Assembly (NCBI GenBank): GCA_963844575.1
Contig: CAWJOU010000005.1
Location: forward strand, 1,860,001 to 1,924,000
DNA: 64,000 nt
Source of the DNA: DASZUK01 sp963844575
GTDB lineage: Bacteria; Actinomycetota; Acidimicrobiia; Acidimicrobiales; RAAP-2
Direction: 5' to 3'
Of this stretch, positions 45,449 to 54,645 are shown piece after piece. Within the stretch, counting starts at the first letter, position 1; each line of letters begins with the position of its first letter. Position numbers and translations under genes: made by a program. Below the pieces are notes generated by a model. It was not told where the DNA came from and made no database searches. It saw only the letters and a program-made list of their open reading frames with translations.

Positions 45449-46906
45449 ATGGCCACCCCCACCGGAAAGGTCCCTGGCAGAGCATCCGGCGCGCCGCCGA
45501 AGGGCGCGCTGACGCCGCGGGCGGACGACTTCCCGCGGTGGTACCAGGATGTCGTGGCCCGCGCTGAGCTGGCCGACAACGGCCCGGTCCGGGGGACGAT
45601 GGTCATCCGGCCGTGGGGCTACGCCATCTGGGAGCGGCTCCAGGCCGCGCTCGACGAGCGGATCAAGGCGGCGGGGGCGGAGAACGCGTACTTCCCGCTG
45701 TTCATCCCCGAGTCGTTCTTGAAGCTCGAAGCCGAGCACGTCGAGGGGTTCAGCCCGGAGCTGGCCGTCGTCACGCACGGCGGCGGCAAGGATCTCGAAG
45801 AACCGGTCGTCGTCCGGCCGACGAGCGAGACGGTGATCAACCACTACTTCGCCAAGTGGGTCCACAGCCACCGCGATCTCCCGCTGCTGATCAACCAGTG
45901 GGCGAACGTCGTCCGCTGGGAGCTCCGGCCACGACTGTTCCTGCGGACGAGCGAGTTCCTCTGGCAGGAAGGGCACACCGTCCACACGACGGAGGCGGAG
46001 GCCCGGGCATACGCCCTGCAGATCCTCGAGGACGTCTACGTCGAGACGATGACCCGGGTGGCCGCCATCCCGGTGCTCACCGGCCACAAGACCGAGCGCG
46101 AGCGGTTCGCCGGGGCGACGCGGACGTGGACGTGCGAGGGGATGATGGGCGACGGCAAGGCGTTGCAGATGGGGACGAGCCACGAGCTCGGTCAGAACTT
46201 CGCCCGGGCGTTCGAGATCCGCTTCTCCGACGTCGACGGCGAGCTCCGGTACCCGTGGCAGACGTCGTGGGGGGTGTCGACCCGGCTGATCGGCGCGCTG
46301 ATCATGGCCCACGGCGACGACTTCGGCCTCCGTCTCCCGCCCGATCTCGCCCCGCACCAGGTCGTCGTGCTCGTCGTTCGAGAGGACGACGGCGTCCGGC
46401 GGGCGGCCGAGTCCCTCGCCGCCGAGCTGGTCGCGGCGGGGTTGCGGGTGAAGCTCGACGACCGGACCGACACCGGCTTCGGCCGCCGGTCGGTCGACTG
46501 GGAGCTGAAGGGCGTGCCGGTCCGGGTCGAGGTCGGGCCACGCGACCTGGCCGACGGCAACGTGACGATGGTCGTCCGGCACCGACAGGAGAAGGTCCAG
46601 GTACCCGTGGGTGGTGCGGTCGCCGCAGTCACCACGACGATGGCCCAGGTGGCCGACGACCTGCGGGCGGAAGCCGTCGCCTTCCGCGACGCCCGGACCG
46701 AGGACGTCGACGACCTCGCCGGCGCGGTCGAGGTCGGAAAGGTCGGGTTCGCCCGCGTGCCGTGGACGGCGATCGGTGCCGACGGCGAGCAGCAGCTAGC
46801 GGCGGCGACGCTCAGCGTCCGCTGCCTGCAACGGCCCGACGGCGGCCTCCTCGCCGACGGCGCCGGCGACGAGTCAGCGGTCGCCGTCGTCGGGCGGTCG
46901 TACTGA
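45449..46906 (+). CDS. proS: Prolyl-tRNA synthetase, archaeal/eukaryote-like type
   Basis: Charges tRNA-Pro. The 485-residue product has the class II motifs (RGTMVIRPWGYAIWERLQ, motif 2 FLRTSEFLWQEGHTVH, motif 3 GTSHELGQNFARAF) and lacks the editing insertion of the usual bacterial enzyme; it matches the shorter archaeal-type (ProS type 3) class. ATG at 45449; upstream frame is shadow of the antitoxin. It is divergent from the toxin-antitoxin pair. Confidence 0.95.
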   Translation: MATPTGKVPGRASGAPPKGALTPRADDFPRWYQDVVARAELADNGPVRGTMVIRPWGYAIWERLQAALDERIKAAGAENAYFPLFIPESFLKLEAEHVEGFSPELAVVTHGGGKDLEEPVVVRPTSETVINHYFAKWVHSHRDLPLLINQWANVVRWELRPRLFLRTSEFLWQEGHTVHTTEAEARAYALQILEDVYVETMTRVAAIPVLTGHKTERERFAGATRTWTCEGMMGDGKALQMGTSHELGQNFARAFEIRFSDVDGELRYPWQTSWGVSTRLIGALIMAHGDDFGLRLPPDLAPHQVVVLVVREDDGVRRAAESLAAELVAAGLRVKLDDRTDTGFGRRSVDWELKGVPVRVEVGPRDLADGNVTMVVRHRQEKVQVPVGGAVAAVTTTMAQVADDLRAEAVAFRDARTEDVDDLAGAVEVGKVGFARVPWTAIGADGEQQLAAATLSVRCLQRPDGGLLADGAGDESAVAVVGRSY

Positions 46907-46962
46907 ATCATCGGCCGGTCCCGGCCGCCCGCGGTCCCGGCAGCCCGCCGTCGGCGCCCGGT

Positions 46963-46971
46963 TGCTATAAT
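46963..46971 (+). promoter_or_regulatory. Extended -10 promoter (TGCTATAAT) of the rimP-nusA operon
   Basis: TGCTATAAT contains a perfect TATAAT (46966-46971) and the TGn extension, in a setting otherwise very GC-rich. It is the strongest -10 seen in the window. Transcription should start near 46978, giving a leader of about 185 bases before rimP. Confidence 0.75.
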
Positions 46972-46977
46972 TCCGGG

Positions 46978-47054
46978 GCTGTCCGGTCGTAGTTCTGACC
47001 TGTCGAAGCGTGGGCCGCCGCCCACGCTTTCCTTTTGTGGGAGCCCGACAGGTC
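46978..47054 (+). ncRNA. Structured leader / attenuator (possible small RNA) of the nusA operon
   Basis: From the predicted start near 46978 the RNA would contain a terminator hairpin (47006-47029 plus T-run) nested inside an outer 9-bp stem, GACCTGTCG (46997-47005) with CGACAGGTC (47046-47054), both perfect. Readthrough of the inner terminator is needed to reach rimP. NusA-regulated attenuation is a plausible role; a terminated RNA of about 60 bases would be a stable small RNA. Not a known family to me. Confidence 0.55.
47006..47036 (+). terminator. Intrinsic terminator in the nusA leader
   Basis: AAGCGTGGGC, loop CGCC, GCCCACGCTT: a perfect 10-bp hairpin followed by TCCTTTT. It is the best intrinsic terminator in the window and lies between the operon promoter and rimP. 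Confidence 0.85.
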
Positions 47055-47164
47055 GGAACGGGAACGGATGGCGGGAGGTCGCCGGCCTGGACAGGCGGCG
47101 GCCGCCCGGAACGGAAGGGGTCGAGCAGGTCTACGGAGCAGTACCCGAGAGGAGGTGGCAGCAG

Positions 47165-47662
47165 ATGGACGATCTGACCGACGCGCTGTCGCCTGTCCTC
47201 GCGGAGCTCGGGCTCGACCTCGTCGACGTCGAGCTCACGGGCGGCGTCGTCCGGGTCCTGGTCGATCGGGACGGCGGCGTCGATCTCGACGCGCTGGCCT
47301 CGGCCAACAAGGCGGTCTCGGTCGAGCTGGACCGGCTCGACCCGATGCCCGGCCGGTACACGTTGGAGGTGTCCAGCCCCGGGGTCGAGCGGCGACTGCG
47401 GACGCCGGCCCACTTCGCCCGGGCCGTCGGTGAGACGGTGACGGTCCGGACGCAGCCCGGCACGATGGAGGTCCGCCGGTTGCAGGGCGTACTGGCGACG
47501 GCCGACGACGACGGCGTGGTGCTGGAAACCGGCGACGGCCCGGTGCGGATCGCCTACGAGCAGATCGAACGAGCGAGAACGGTATTCGAGTGGGGTCCCA
47601 AGCCGGCTCCGGGCAAGGGCCCGAAGTCGGCTGGGGCAAAAGGAAAGGTCACGACGCGATGA
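47165..47662 (+). CDS. rimP: Ribosome maturation factor RimP
   Basis: Assists 30S assembly. The 165-residue product has the N-terminal domain with LGLDLVDVELTGG and VLVDRDGGVDLDALASANKAVS, the YTLEVSSPGVERRL motif and a C-terminal SH3-like domain. GAGGAGG precedes the ATG. nusA overlaps its stop as ATGA. Confidence 0.95.
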   Translation: MDDLTDALSPVLAELGLDLVDVELTGGVVRVLVDRDGGVDLDALASANKAVSVELDRLDPMPGRYTLEVSSPGVERRLRTPAHFARAVGETVTVRTQPGTMEVRRLQGVLATADDDGVVLETGDGPVRIAYEQIERARTVFEWGPKPAPGKGPKSAGAKGKVTTR

Positions 47663-48975
47663 GCAAGACGAACTTCGAGTTCCTGGATGCGCTGGGCCAG
47701 ATCGCCCGAGACAAGGGCATCTCGGTCGAGACGCTGCTCGACGCCCTGGCCAACGCGCTCGTCGCCGCCTACAAGCGGCGCCCGGACGCCGCGGAGGAGG
47801 CGGTCGTCACGATCGACCCGGAGTCCGGTGAGATCCGCGTCTACGGCCAGGAGCTCGACGAGGACGGCAACGTCCTCAACGAGTGGGACGACACCCCCGA
47901 CGACTTCGGCCGCATCGCCGCCCAGACGGCCAAGCAGGTCATCCTCCAGCGCATCCGCGAGGTCGAGCGGGACCAGAAGTACGAGGAGTACGCCGGCAAG
48001 GAAGGCAACATCGTCACCGGCATCGTCCAGCAGACCGACAACCGCTACACCCTGCTCGACCTGGGCAAGGTCGAGGCCCTGCTGCCCCAGGCCGAGCAGG
48101 TCTCGTACGAGCGCTACGAGCACGGTGCCCGACTGAAGGCGTACATCGTCGAGGTCCGCAAGACCACCAAGGGCCCGCAGATCGTCGTCAGCCGGACCCA
48201 CCCCGGCTTGATCCTGCGCCTGTTCGAGCTGGAGGTGCCGGAGATCTCGTCCGGTGTCGTCGAGATCAAAGCCGCGGCCCGCGAGCCGGGGCATCGGACG
48301 AAGATCGCGGTCTGGTCGAACGACCCGAACGTCGACCCCGTCGGGGCTTGCGTCGGCGCTCGCGGGTCGCGGGTCCGGATGGTCACGAACGAGCTACGCG
48401 GCGAGCGTGTCGACGTCGTCCCGTTCTCCGACGACCCGGTCGAGCTGATCCAGAACGCGCTGGCGCCGGCCCGGGTCCGCGAGGTCCGGCTGGACGAGGA
48501 GACCGGCACGGCGACCGTCGTCGTCAGCGACTACCAGCTCTCGCTGGCCATCGGCAAGGAGGGCCAGAACGCCCGCCTGGCCGCCCGCCTGACCGGCTGG
48601 CGGATCGACATCAAGAGCGAGACGCAGCTCGAAGAAGAAGAGGCCGGCTATGCCGGCCAGGAGTGGGCCGAAGGCGAGTGGGTCGAGAACGAGACCGGCG
48701 AGATGGTCTGGAAGCCGGCCGAGGGCGGCGAGGCGATCTCGGCCGAGCAGTGGACGCACGCCGCCGAGGAGCAGGACGGCGCCGCCGTGACGGCCGATGC
48801 GGACGCACCGGCCGACGGTGCCACCGCCGACGCCGCGGCGCCAGCGGGCGGCGAGCCGGCTGAAGCCGCCGCCGATGCGGCCCCGACCGACGAAACGCCG
48901 GCGGAGGCCAGTTCGGAGGCCAGCCCAGCTGAAGCCAGTCCGAGGGAGGCCAGTCCGACGGAGAGTGGGGCATAG
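47659..48975 (+). CDS. nusA: Transcription termination/antitermination protein NusA
   Basis: RNA-polymerase-bound factor for pausing, termination and antitermination. The 438-residue product has the N-terminal RNAP-binding domain, S1 (EGNIVTGIVQQTDNRYTLLDLG, about 115-180), KH domains (VGACVGARGSRVRMV; AIGKEGQNARLAARLTGW) and about 90 extra C-terminal residues of acidic Ala/Glu/Pro repeat. The stop TAG overlaps the apparent ATA start of ylxR. Confidence 0.96.
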   Translation: MSKTNFEFLDALGQIARDKGISVETLLDALANALVAAYKRRPDAAEEAVVTIDPESGEIRVYGQELDEDGNVLNEWDDTPDDFGRIAAQTAKQVILQRIREVERDQKYEEYAGKEGNIVTGIVQQTDNRYTLLDLGKVEALLPQAEQVSYERYEHGARLKAYIVEVRKTTKGPQIVVSRTHPGLILRLFELEVPEISSGVVEIKAAAREPGHRTKIAVWSNDPNVDPVGACVGARGSRVRMVTNELRGERVDVVPFSDDPVELIQNALAPARVREVRLDEETGTATVVVSDYQLSLAIGKEGQNARLAARLTGWRIDIKSETQLEEEEAGYAGQEWAEGEWVENETGEMVWKPAEGGEAISAEQWTHAAEEQDGAAVTADADAPADGATADAAAPAGGEPAEAAADAAPTDETPAEASSEASPAEASPREASPTESGA

Positions 48976-49262
48976 CCCCGGTCCGGACCTGCGTCGGCTG
49001 CCGGCGGGCCAGGCCGGCGGACGAGCTGATCAGGCTGGTCCTACGGTCCGACGGGACCCTGGCGGTGGGGCGGAGCCTTCCCGGACGCGGTGCCTGGCTG
49101 TGCGGGGCGCCGGACTGCCTGGACCGGGCGGAGCAGCGGGGTGCGTTCGCTCGGGCCTTCCGGGCCGCAACGGCGCCCGAAGCGGTCGACGGCCTCCGGC
49201 GGGCGCTGGCCGCCGACCCGGCCGGCCGAGGAGGGCTGCCGGCCCCTGATGTGCGAGAATAG
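48972..49262 (+). CDS. ylxR: YlxR-family RNA-binding protein with an apparent ATA start
   Basis: DUF448 protein found between nusA and infB. Read in frame from 48972 the 96-residue product has the family beginning PVRTCVGCRRARPADELIRLV and GRGAWLCGAPDCL. No ATG, GTG or TTG exists between the upstream in-frame stop (TGA 48930) and the conserved start of the domain. ATA at 48972, overlapping the nusA stop as ATAG, has GGAGAG six bases upstream, so it is the likely start. Alternatives are -1 frameshifting from nusA at GGGG, or a sequence error. The GTG at 49065 is too late, as it would drop the CVGCR motif. Confidence 0.75.
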   Translation: MAPVRTCVGCRRARPADELIRLVLRSDGTLAVGRSLPGRGAWLCGAPDCLDRAEQRGAFARAFRAATAPEAVDGLRRALAADPAGRGGLPAPDVRE

Positions 49263-49310
49263 AGGACCCCGCGTGCCACTTGGCGCACGGAAAGGACACT
49301 GAGGAACGAG

Positions 49311-52300
49311 TTGCCGAAGAAGATCCGCGTCTACGAACTGGGCCGTGAGCTCGGGCTGACCAACAAGGAGGCACTGGATCTGTGCCTCGCGCTGGGTATC
49401 GGCGTCAAGAGCCACTCGTCCTCCATCGAGGATGCCCAGGCCGACCGGGTCCGCCGGAAAGCGGACGCCGAGGGGTTGCGCCGGCCGGTGCAGCCGGAAG
49501 AGCCCGCGCCGGCCAAGAAAGAGCCGGCCAAGAAGGCGGCCGCGGCCAAGAAGGCGGCGCCCCGGATCGAGACTGACGGCGCGACGGCCCCGGCCGACGC
49601 CGACGGGACGGCCCCGCCGAAGCCGCGCCTGATCAGCAGTCGCGGTACCCCGGCTCCGCCGCCCCGCCCGGCGGCTCCGCCGGCCCGCCCGGCCGCGACG
49701 CCACCAGCCGCCCCGGCCGCCAGCGCCCCGGACGTCCGCGCCCCGGCCGTCAGCGCGCCGCCAGCGCCGTCCGCCCCGCCCCGCCCGACCGCCGCTCCGG
49801 CGCCGGCCACGCCTCCGGCGCCGGCCCGCCCGGCCGCGGTGCCGCCCGCGGCAGCCGCAGCACCGGCGTCCGCCCCGCCGGCCCCGTCGCGGCCTGACGT
49901 CGCCGCCCCACCGGCCGGTCCGGCCGCAACGGCTGCGTCCCCGGTCGCACCGGCCGCACCGTCCCCGGCCGCACCGGCCGCACCAGCCGCACCAGCCGCA
50001 GCCTCGGCCGCACCGGCCCCAGCTCCGGCGGCCCCGTCCCCGGCGCCGGCCACGCCGGCCGCCGGGAGCGCACCCAGCTCGATTCCGGCGGCCCCCGGCA
50101 CCGGGGAGACCGTGGCGACGCCGGCCGCCGCCTCGTCCGACGCGGCACCGGCCGCACCGTCGCGACCGGCGGCGCCCGGTGCCCAGCGCCCGACCCGCCC
50201 GCCGATGAGCCCGTCCGGCAAGCCGGTGCCGCCCCCGCCGGCGGTTCGGCCCCCGCTCGGCCCGAGTGGTCGTCCGATCCCGCCGCCGCCCGGCATGGGT
50301 GGGCGACGCGCGCCGGCCCCGACCGGCCGCCCCGGCGGTGGGAGCTACCCGCAGCGGACCGGCGGCCGCCCGCCGCCGTCCGGTGGCGGTAGTCGTCCCG
50401 GTGGTGGCGGTGGCTTCGGCGGCCGTCCCGGCGGCGCTGGTGGTGGCGGTGGCTTCGGCGGCCGTCCCGGCGGCGGTGGCCCGGCCGGCGGTGGGCCGCC
50501 GGGAGGCCGTGGTGGGGTTCCCGGCCGACGACCGCCACAGCGGCGGTCCCGGCGCCGACGTCGCAACCTCGAAGAGCTCGAGCCGACGCAGCTGACGACG
50601 TACACGCCGTCGACCGCGCCGGTGCCAGAGGGCGAGATCATCGTCGAGCGCGGCTCGACGGCGCGCGACCTCGGGCCGAAGTTGAACCGATCGGCCGGTG
50701 ACGTCGTCCGGTTCCTGCTGTTGCAGGGGGAGATGGTCACGGCGACGCAGTCGCTGACGGACGACATGATCGAGCTCTTCGCGGCCGAGCTCGGCGCGGA
50801 CGTCCGGCTGGTCGACCCGGGCGAGGAGAAGGAGGCCGAGCTCCTCGCCAAGTACTTCGAGGACGACGACGACGAGGAAGAGGACGAGGCCGATCTGCGG
50901 CCGAGGCCGCCCGTCGTCACGATCATGGGTCACGTCGACCACGGCAAGACGCTGCTGCTCGACCGGATCCGGACCACCGACGTCGTCGCCGGTGAGGCCG
51001 GTGGGATCACCCAGCACATCGGGGCCTACCAGGTCGACTGGCACGACAACCTCATCACGTTCATCGACACGCCGGGCCACGAGGCGTTCACGGCGATGCG
51101 GGCACGCGGCGCGGAGGTCACCGACATCGTCGTCCTCGTCGTGGCGGCCGACGACGGGGTGATGCCGCAGACGGTCGAGGCCATCGACCACGCCAAGGCA
51201 GCCGACGTCCCGATCATCGTCGCCGTCAACAAGATGGACCGGGAGGATGCCAACCCGGACCGCGTCCTCCAGCAGCTGGCCGAGCGCCAGCTGGTGCCGG
51301 AGGCGTGGGGCGGCGACACGATCGTCGTCCAGGTCTCCGCACTGGCCGCCACCGGGATCGACGACCTGCTGGAGCAGATCACGCTGCTCGCCGAGGTCGA
51401 GGAGCTGCGGGCCAGCCCGGAGGGTCGGGCGCGGGGCACGGTCCTCGAGGCCAACCTGGAGGCCGGGCGGGGTCCGGTGGCGACGATCATCGTCGAGAGC
51501 GGCATGTTGCGCGTCGGCGACCCGGTGGTCGCCGGGGCGGCATGGGGCAAGGTCAAGGCGTTGATCGACGATCGCGGCGACCACGTCAAGGAGGCGCTGC
51601 CGTCGATGCCGGTGCAGGTGCTCGGCTTCTCGGAGCCGCCGCACGCCGGCGACGAGCTGCGCACGGCCAAGGATCTGTCGACGGCTCGCACCCTCGGCGA
51701 GGCCCGGGCCCAGCGGTTCCGGCTGTCCGGCCACCTTCCGGTGGCCTCCGCGGCGACCGGGGCCAAGCTGGAGGATCTGTTCGAGCAGATCCAACGGGGT
51801 GAGACGGCGACGCTGAACCTCGTGCTGAAGGCCGACGTGCAGGGCTCGCTCGAAGCGGTCACCGAGAGCCTGCGCAAGCTGGAGCGCGACGACGTCAAGC
51901 TGAGCTTCGTCCACCGCGGCGTCGGCGGGATCACGGAGAACGACGTCCAGCTGGCGAAGGCGTCGAACGCGACGATCATCGGCTTCAACGTCCGCCCGGA
52001 CCGGCGGGCCCGCGAGATGGCGGTGGACGGCGACGTCGAGGTCCGGACGTACGAGATCATCTACAAGCTGCTCGAGGACATCGAGGCGGCGATGCTCGGC
52101 ATGCTGTCGCCGGAGTTCGAGGAGGTCGTCACCGGCGAGGCCGAGGTGCGCCAGGTCTTCCGGATCCCGAGGATCGGGGCGATCGCCGGGTGCTACGTCC
52201 GCAACGGCGTCATCACTCGTGGCTCGAAGGTCCGCTTCCTCCGGGAGGGCGTCATCATCTGGAAGGGCACGATCACGTCGCTCCGCCGGTTCAAGGACGA

Positions 52301-52415
52301 CGCCCGCGAGGTGCACTCGGGGTTCGAGTGCGGTATCGGGCTCTCCGACTACCAGGACCTCAAGGATGGCGACATCATCGAGACCTTCGAGGAGCGCGAG
52401 ATCCCGAGGACCTGA
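49311..52415 (+). CDS. infB: Translation initiation factor IF-2
   Basis: GTPase that places initiator tRNA on the 30S subunit. The 1034-residue product begins at TTG (GAGGAACGAG upstream) with the IF2-N motif KKIRVYELGRELGLTNKEAL. A Pro/Ala-rich stretch (about 60-330) and Gly-rich repeats (GGGGFGGRPGG twice, about 365-395) follow, then G1 GHVDHGKT, DTPGHEAF, NKMD, and the C-terminal domains. The linker is long, as usual for actinobacteria. Confidence 0.97.
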   Translation: MPKKIRVYELGRELGLTNKEALDLCLALGIGVKSHSSSIEDAQADRVRRKADAEGLRRPVQPEEPAPAKKEPAKKAAAAKKAAPRIETDGATAPADADGTAPPKPRLISSRGTPAPPPRPAAPPARPAATPPAAPAASAPDVRAPAVSAPPAPSAPPRPTAAPAPATPPAPARPAAVPPAAAAAPASAPPAPSRPDVAAPPAGPAATAASPVAPAAPSPAAPAAPAAPAAASAAPAPAPAAPSPAPATPAAGSAPSSIPAAPGTGETVATPAAASSDAAPAAPSRPAAPGAQRPTRPPMSPSGKPVPPPPAVRPPLGPSGRPIPPPPGMGGRRAPAPTGRPGGGSYPQRTGGRPPPSGGGSRPGGGGGFGGRPGGAGGGGGFGGRPGGGGPAGGGPPGGRGGVPGRRPPQRRSRRRRRNLEELEPTQLTTYTPSTAPVPEGEIIVERGSTARDLGPKLNRSAGDVVRFLLLQGEMVTATQSLTDDMIELFAAELGADVRLVDPGEEKEAELLAKYFEDDDDEEEDEADLRPRPPVVTIMGHVDHGKTLLLDRIRTTDVVAGEAGGITQHIGAYQVDWHDNLITFIDTPGHEAFTAMRARGAEVTDIVVLVVAADDGVMPQTVEAIDHAKAADVPIIVAVNKMDREDANPDRVLQQLAERQLVPEAWGGDTIVVQVSALAATGIDDLLEQITLLAEVEELRASPEGRARGTVLEANLEAGRGPVATIIVESGMLRVGDPVVAGAAWGKVKALIDDRGDHVKEALPSMPVQVLGFSEPPHAGDELRTAKDLSTARTLGEARAQRFRLSGHLPVASAATGAKLEDLFEQIQRGETATLNLVLKADVQGSLEAVTESLRKLERDDVKLSFVHRGVGGITENDVQLAKASNATIIGFNVRPDRRAREMAVDGDVEVRTYEIIYKLLEDIEAAMLGMLSPEFEEVVTGEAEVRQVFRIPRIGAIAGCYVRNGVITRGSKVRFLREGVIIWKGTITSLRRFKDDAREVHSGFECGIGLSDYQDLKDGDIIETFEEREIPRT

Positions 52416-52416
52416 G

Positions 52417-52803
52417 ATGGCGCACCGGCGCGCGGCCGGTGGGGCCGCTCCCTACGCCCGTTCCCTGCGGGTCAACGAGGTTCTTCGGCAGATCGTCGCC
52501 GAAGAGCTCGAACGGCTGGCCGACGCCGACGAGCGCCTGCGCCTTGTCACGGTGACGTCGATCGACACGAGCCCCGACCTGCGGACGGCCACCGTGTACG
52601 TCGGCTCGCTCGACGACGACGTCGCCGACGCGCTCGACGAGCGCCGGGCGCACCTCCAGCGGACGGTCGGCCGGCAGGTCCGCATGAAGCGGACGCCGAA
52701 GCTCCGGTTCGCCGCCGACCCGGCCGTCTCGGCCGGCGAGCGGGTGGAGGAAGTTCTCCGGCGGATCGGCCGGGGGCCCACCGGCGCCCCCGACGAGGAA
52801 TGA
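52417..52803 (+). CDS. rbfA: Ribosome-binding factor A
   Basis: Assists 30S maturation. The 128-residue product has the KH-like core: RVNEVLRQIVAEELERL, VTSIDTSPDLRTATVYVG, RRAHLQRTVGRQVRMKRTPKL. ATG follows the infB stop by one base. truB overlaps its stop as ATGA. Confidence 0.95.
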   Translation: MAHRRAAGGAAPYARSLRVNEVLRQIVAEELERLADADERLRLVTVTSIDTSPDLRTATVYVGSLDDDVADALDERRAHLQRTVGRQVRMKRTPKLRFAADPAVSAGERVEEVLRRIGRGPTGAPDEE

Positions 52804-53690
52804 GCGTCCCCGGGGCCGGACAGGTCACCGGCCTCGTCGTCGTCGACAAGGAGCCGGGCTGGACGTCCCACGACGCGGTCGCCCGGGTGCGGCGGATCTT
52901 CGGCCAGCGCCGGGTCGGCCACGCCGGCACGCTCGACCCGGACGCCACCGGGCTGCTGCTGGTCGGGCTCGGCCGGTTCACCCGGATGCTCCGCTTCCTG
53001 ACCGGCCTGGAAAAGACGTACACCGGCGAGGTCGTCCTCGGCACGGCCACCGACACGCTCGACGCGTCCGGACAGGTCACCGGCCAGTGGGACATGGCCG
53101 GGGTCACGCTGACCGACGTGCGAGCCGCCGCGGCGTCGCTGACCGGGCCGATCGAGCAGGTGCCGCCGATGGTCTCGGCGGTCAAGATCGGCGGCCGGCG
53201 CCTGCACGAGCTGGCCCGGCAGGGGCTCGAGGTCGAGCGGCCACCCCGACCGGTCACGGTCCACCGTTTCGACGTCGCGCCGGCCGCCGAGCCCGCGGTC
53301 TTCGCCATCACCGTCACGTGCTCGTCGGGGACGTACGTCCGGACGCTGGCGGCCGACCTCGGCAGCCGGCTCGGCGGCGGCGCCCACCTGCGCCACCTGC
53401 GGCGGACGGCGGTCGGCACGTTCGTCGAGGCGGACGCGGTCCGGCTGTCGACGCTCGGTCGGGACGACCTGCGGTCGCCGGCCGACGCGCTGCGCGACCT
53501 CGACGCGGTGACGGTCGACGCCGAGCTGGCCCGCCTGGTCGCCCGCGGACTGCCGCTCGACCGGGTGCCGCTCGGGGCGGCCGGCGACGGACCGTGGGCG
53601 GTCGTCGCCGACTCCGGTGACCTGCTCGCCGTCTACGAGGCGACCGACACCGACCGCATCCGGCCGGCGGTCGTCTTGGCCGCCGACTGA
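52800..53690 (+). CDS. truB: tRNA pseudouridine-55 synthase
   Basis: Makes pseudouridine 55 in the T-loop. The 296-residue product has LVVDKEPGWTSHDAV, the catalytic motif VGHAGTLDPDATGLL (Asp), and SSGTYVRTLAADLG. Standard length, overlapping rbfA. Confidence 0.97.
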   Translation: MSVPGAGQVTGLVVVDKEPGWTSHDAVARVRRIFGQRRVGHAGTLDPDATGLLLVGLGRFTRMLRFLTGLEKTYTGEVVLGTATDTLDASGQVTGQWDMAGVTLTDVRAAAASLTGPIEQVPPMVSAVKIGGRRLHELARQGLEVERPPRPVTVHRFDVAPAAEPAVFAITVTCSSGTYVRTLAADLGSRLGGGAHLRHLRRTAVGTFVEADAVRLSTLGRDDLRSPADALRDLDAVTVDAELARLVARGLPLDRVPLGAAGDGPWAVVADSGDLLAVYEATDTDRIRPAVVLAAD

Positions 53691-53696
53691 TCGGTC

Positions 53697-53702
53697 TAGT
53701 CT
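53697..53702 (+). promoter_or_regulatory. Predicted -10 box of ribF (leaderless)
   Basis: TAGTCT ends 7 bases before the ribF ATG, in the 19-base gap after truB. Confidence 0.5.
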
Positions 53703-53709
53703 CCCGACG

Positions 53710-54645
53710 ATGGAGGTCCGCTGGCCCGACGAGCGCCCGACGCCGTCCGAGGGCACCGTCGTCACCATCGGGGCCTACGACGGCGTCCACCTCGGCCACC
53801 GCCACCTGCTCTCGCGGCTGCGGGCCCGGGCGGCGGCGCGAGGGCTGCGCTCGGCCGTCGTCACGTTCGACCGGCATCCGGCGACGGTCGTCCGGCCGGA
53901 CTCCGCGCCGCCGCTGCTGACCGACCTCGACCAGAAGCTCGAACTGTTGGCCGACTGCGGCATCGACCTCACGCTCGTCGTCCCGTTCGACCGGGGGCGG
54001 GCGGACGAGACGGCGGAGGACTTCGTCGCCGAGGTGCTCGTCCGCAGCCTCGACGCCCGCCTGGTGGTCGTCGGCGAGGACTTCCACTTCGGCCACGGCC
54101 GAAAGGGCAACGTCGCGTTGCTGACCGAGCTGGGAGCGATGGCCGGCTTCGACGTCGAAGGGGTCTCCCTCGCCGAGGCCGACGGCGACGCGGTCTCGTC
54201 GACCCGCATCCGCCAGCTCGTCGCCGACGGTGACGTCGGCGGTGCGGCCGTGCTGCTCGGTCGGGACCACCAGGTCCGGGGCGAGGTCGTCCACGGCGAC
54301 GGCCGGGGTGGGCCGGAGCTGGGGTTCCCGACGGCCAATGTCGACGTGCCGGCCGGGATCGCGCTGCCCGGCTTGGGGATCTACGCCGGTCGTTACCGGC
54401 GACCGGACGGCTCGCGGCACCCGGCGGCCATCTCGGTCGGGAACCGGCCGACCTTCTACGAACGAGCGCCCGGACCGCTGGTCGAGGCGTACCTGCTCGA
54501 CTTCGACGGCGACCTCTACGGCGAGGAGGGCCAGGTCTCGTTCGCCCGCCGGCTGCGCGAGGAGCGCCGGTTCGACCGGGTCGAGGACCTGGTGGCGCAG
54601 ATGCAGGTCGACGTAGAAGAGGCCCGGCGGGTCCTCGCCTGCTAA
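53710..54645 (+). CDS. ribF: Bifunctional riboflavin kinase / FMN adenylyltransferase
   Basis: Makes FMN and FAD. The 311-residue product has an N-terminal nucleotidyltransferase domain (IGAYDGVHLGHRHLL, VVGEDFHFGHGRKGN, SSTRIRQLV) and a C-terminal riboflavin kinase domain (LGFPTANVD, GIYAGRY, AISVGNRPTF). ATG at 53710. Confidence 0.96.
   Translation: MEVRWPDERPTPSEGTVVTIGAYDGVHLGHRHLLSRLRARAAARGLRSAVVTFDRHPATVVRPDSAPPLLTDLDQKLELLADCGIDLTLVVPFDRGRADETAEDFVAEVLVRSLDARLVVVGEDFHFGHGRKGNVALLTELGAMAGFDVEGVSLAEADGDAVSSTRIRQLVADGDVGGAAVLLGRDHQVRGEVVHGDGRGGPELGFPTANVDVPAGIALPGLGIYAGRYRRPDGSRHPAAISVGNRPTFYERAPGPLVEAYLLDFDGDLYGEEGQVSFARRLREERRFDRVEDLVAQMQVDVEEARRVLAC

Noticed and set aside
45402..45606. 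Longer antitoxin start upstream of 45381
   Set aside because: The added residues are not AbrB-like and the promoter/operator would lie inside the coding sequence.
49065..49262. ylxR starting at the GTG at 49065
   Set aside because: Would remove the conserved CVGCRR region; the ATA start with Shine-Dalgarno fits better.
49041..52316. Minus-strand open frame of about 1090 codons opposite infB
   Set aside because: No domains, extreme Arg/Gly composition, wholly overlaps the clearly coding IF-2.
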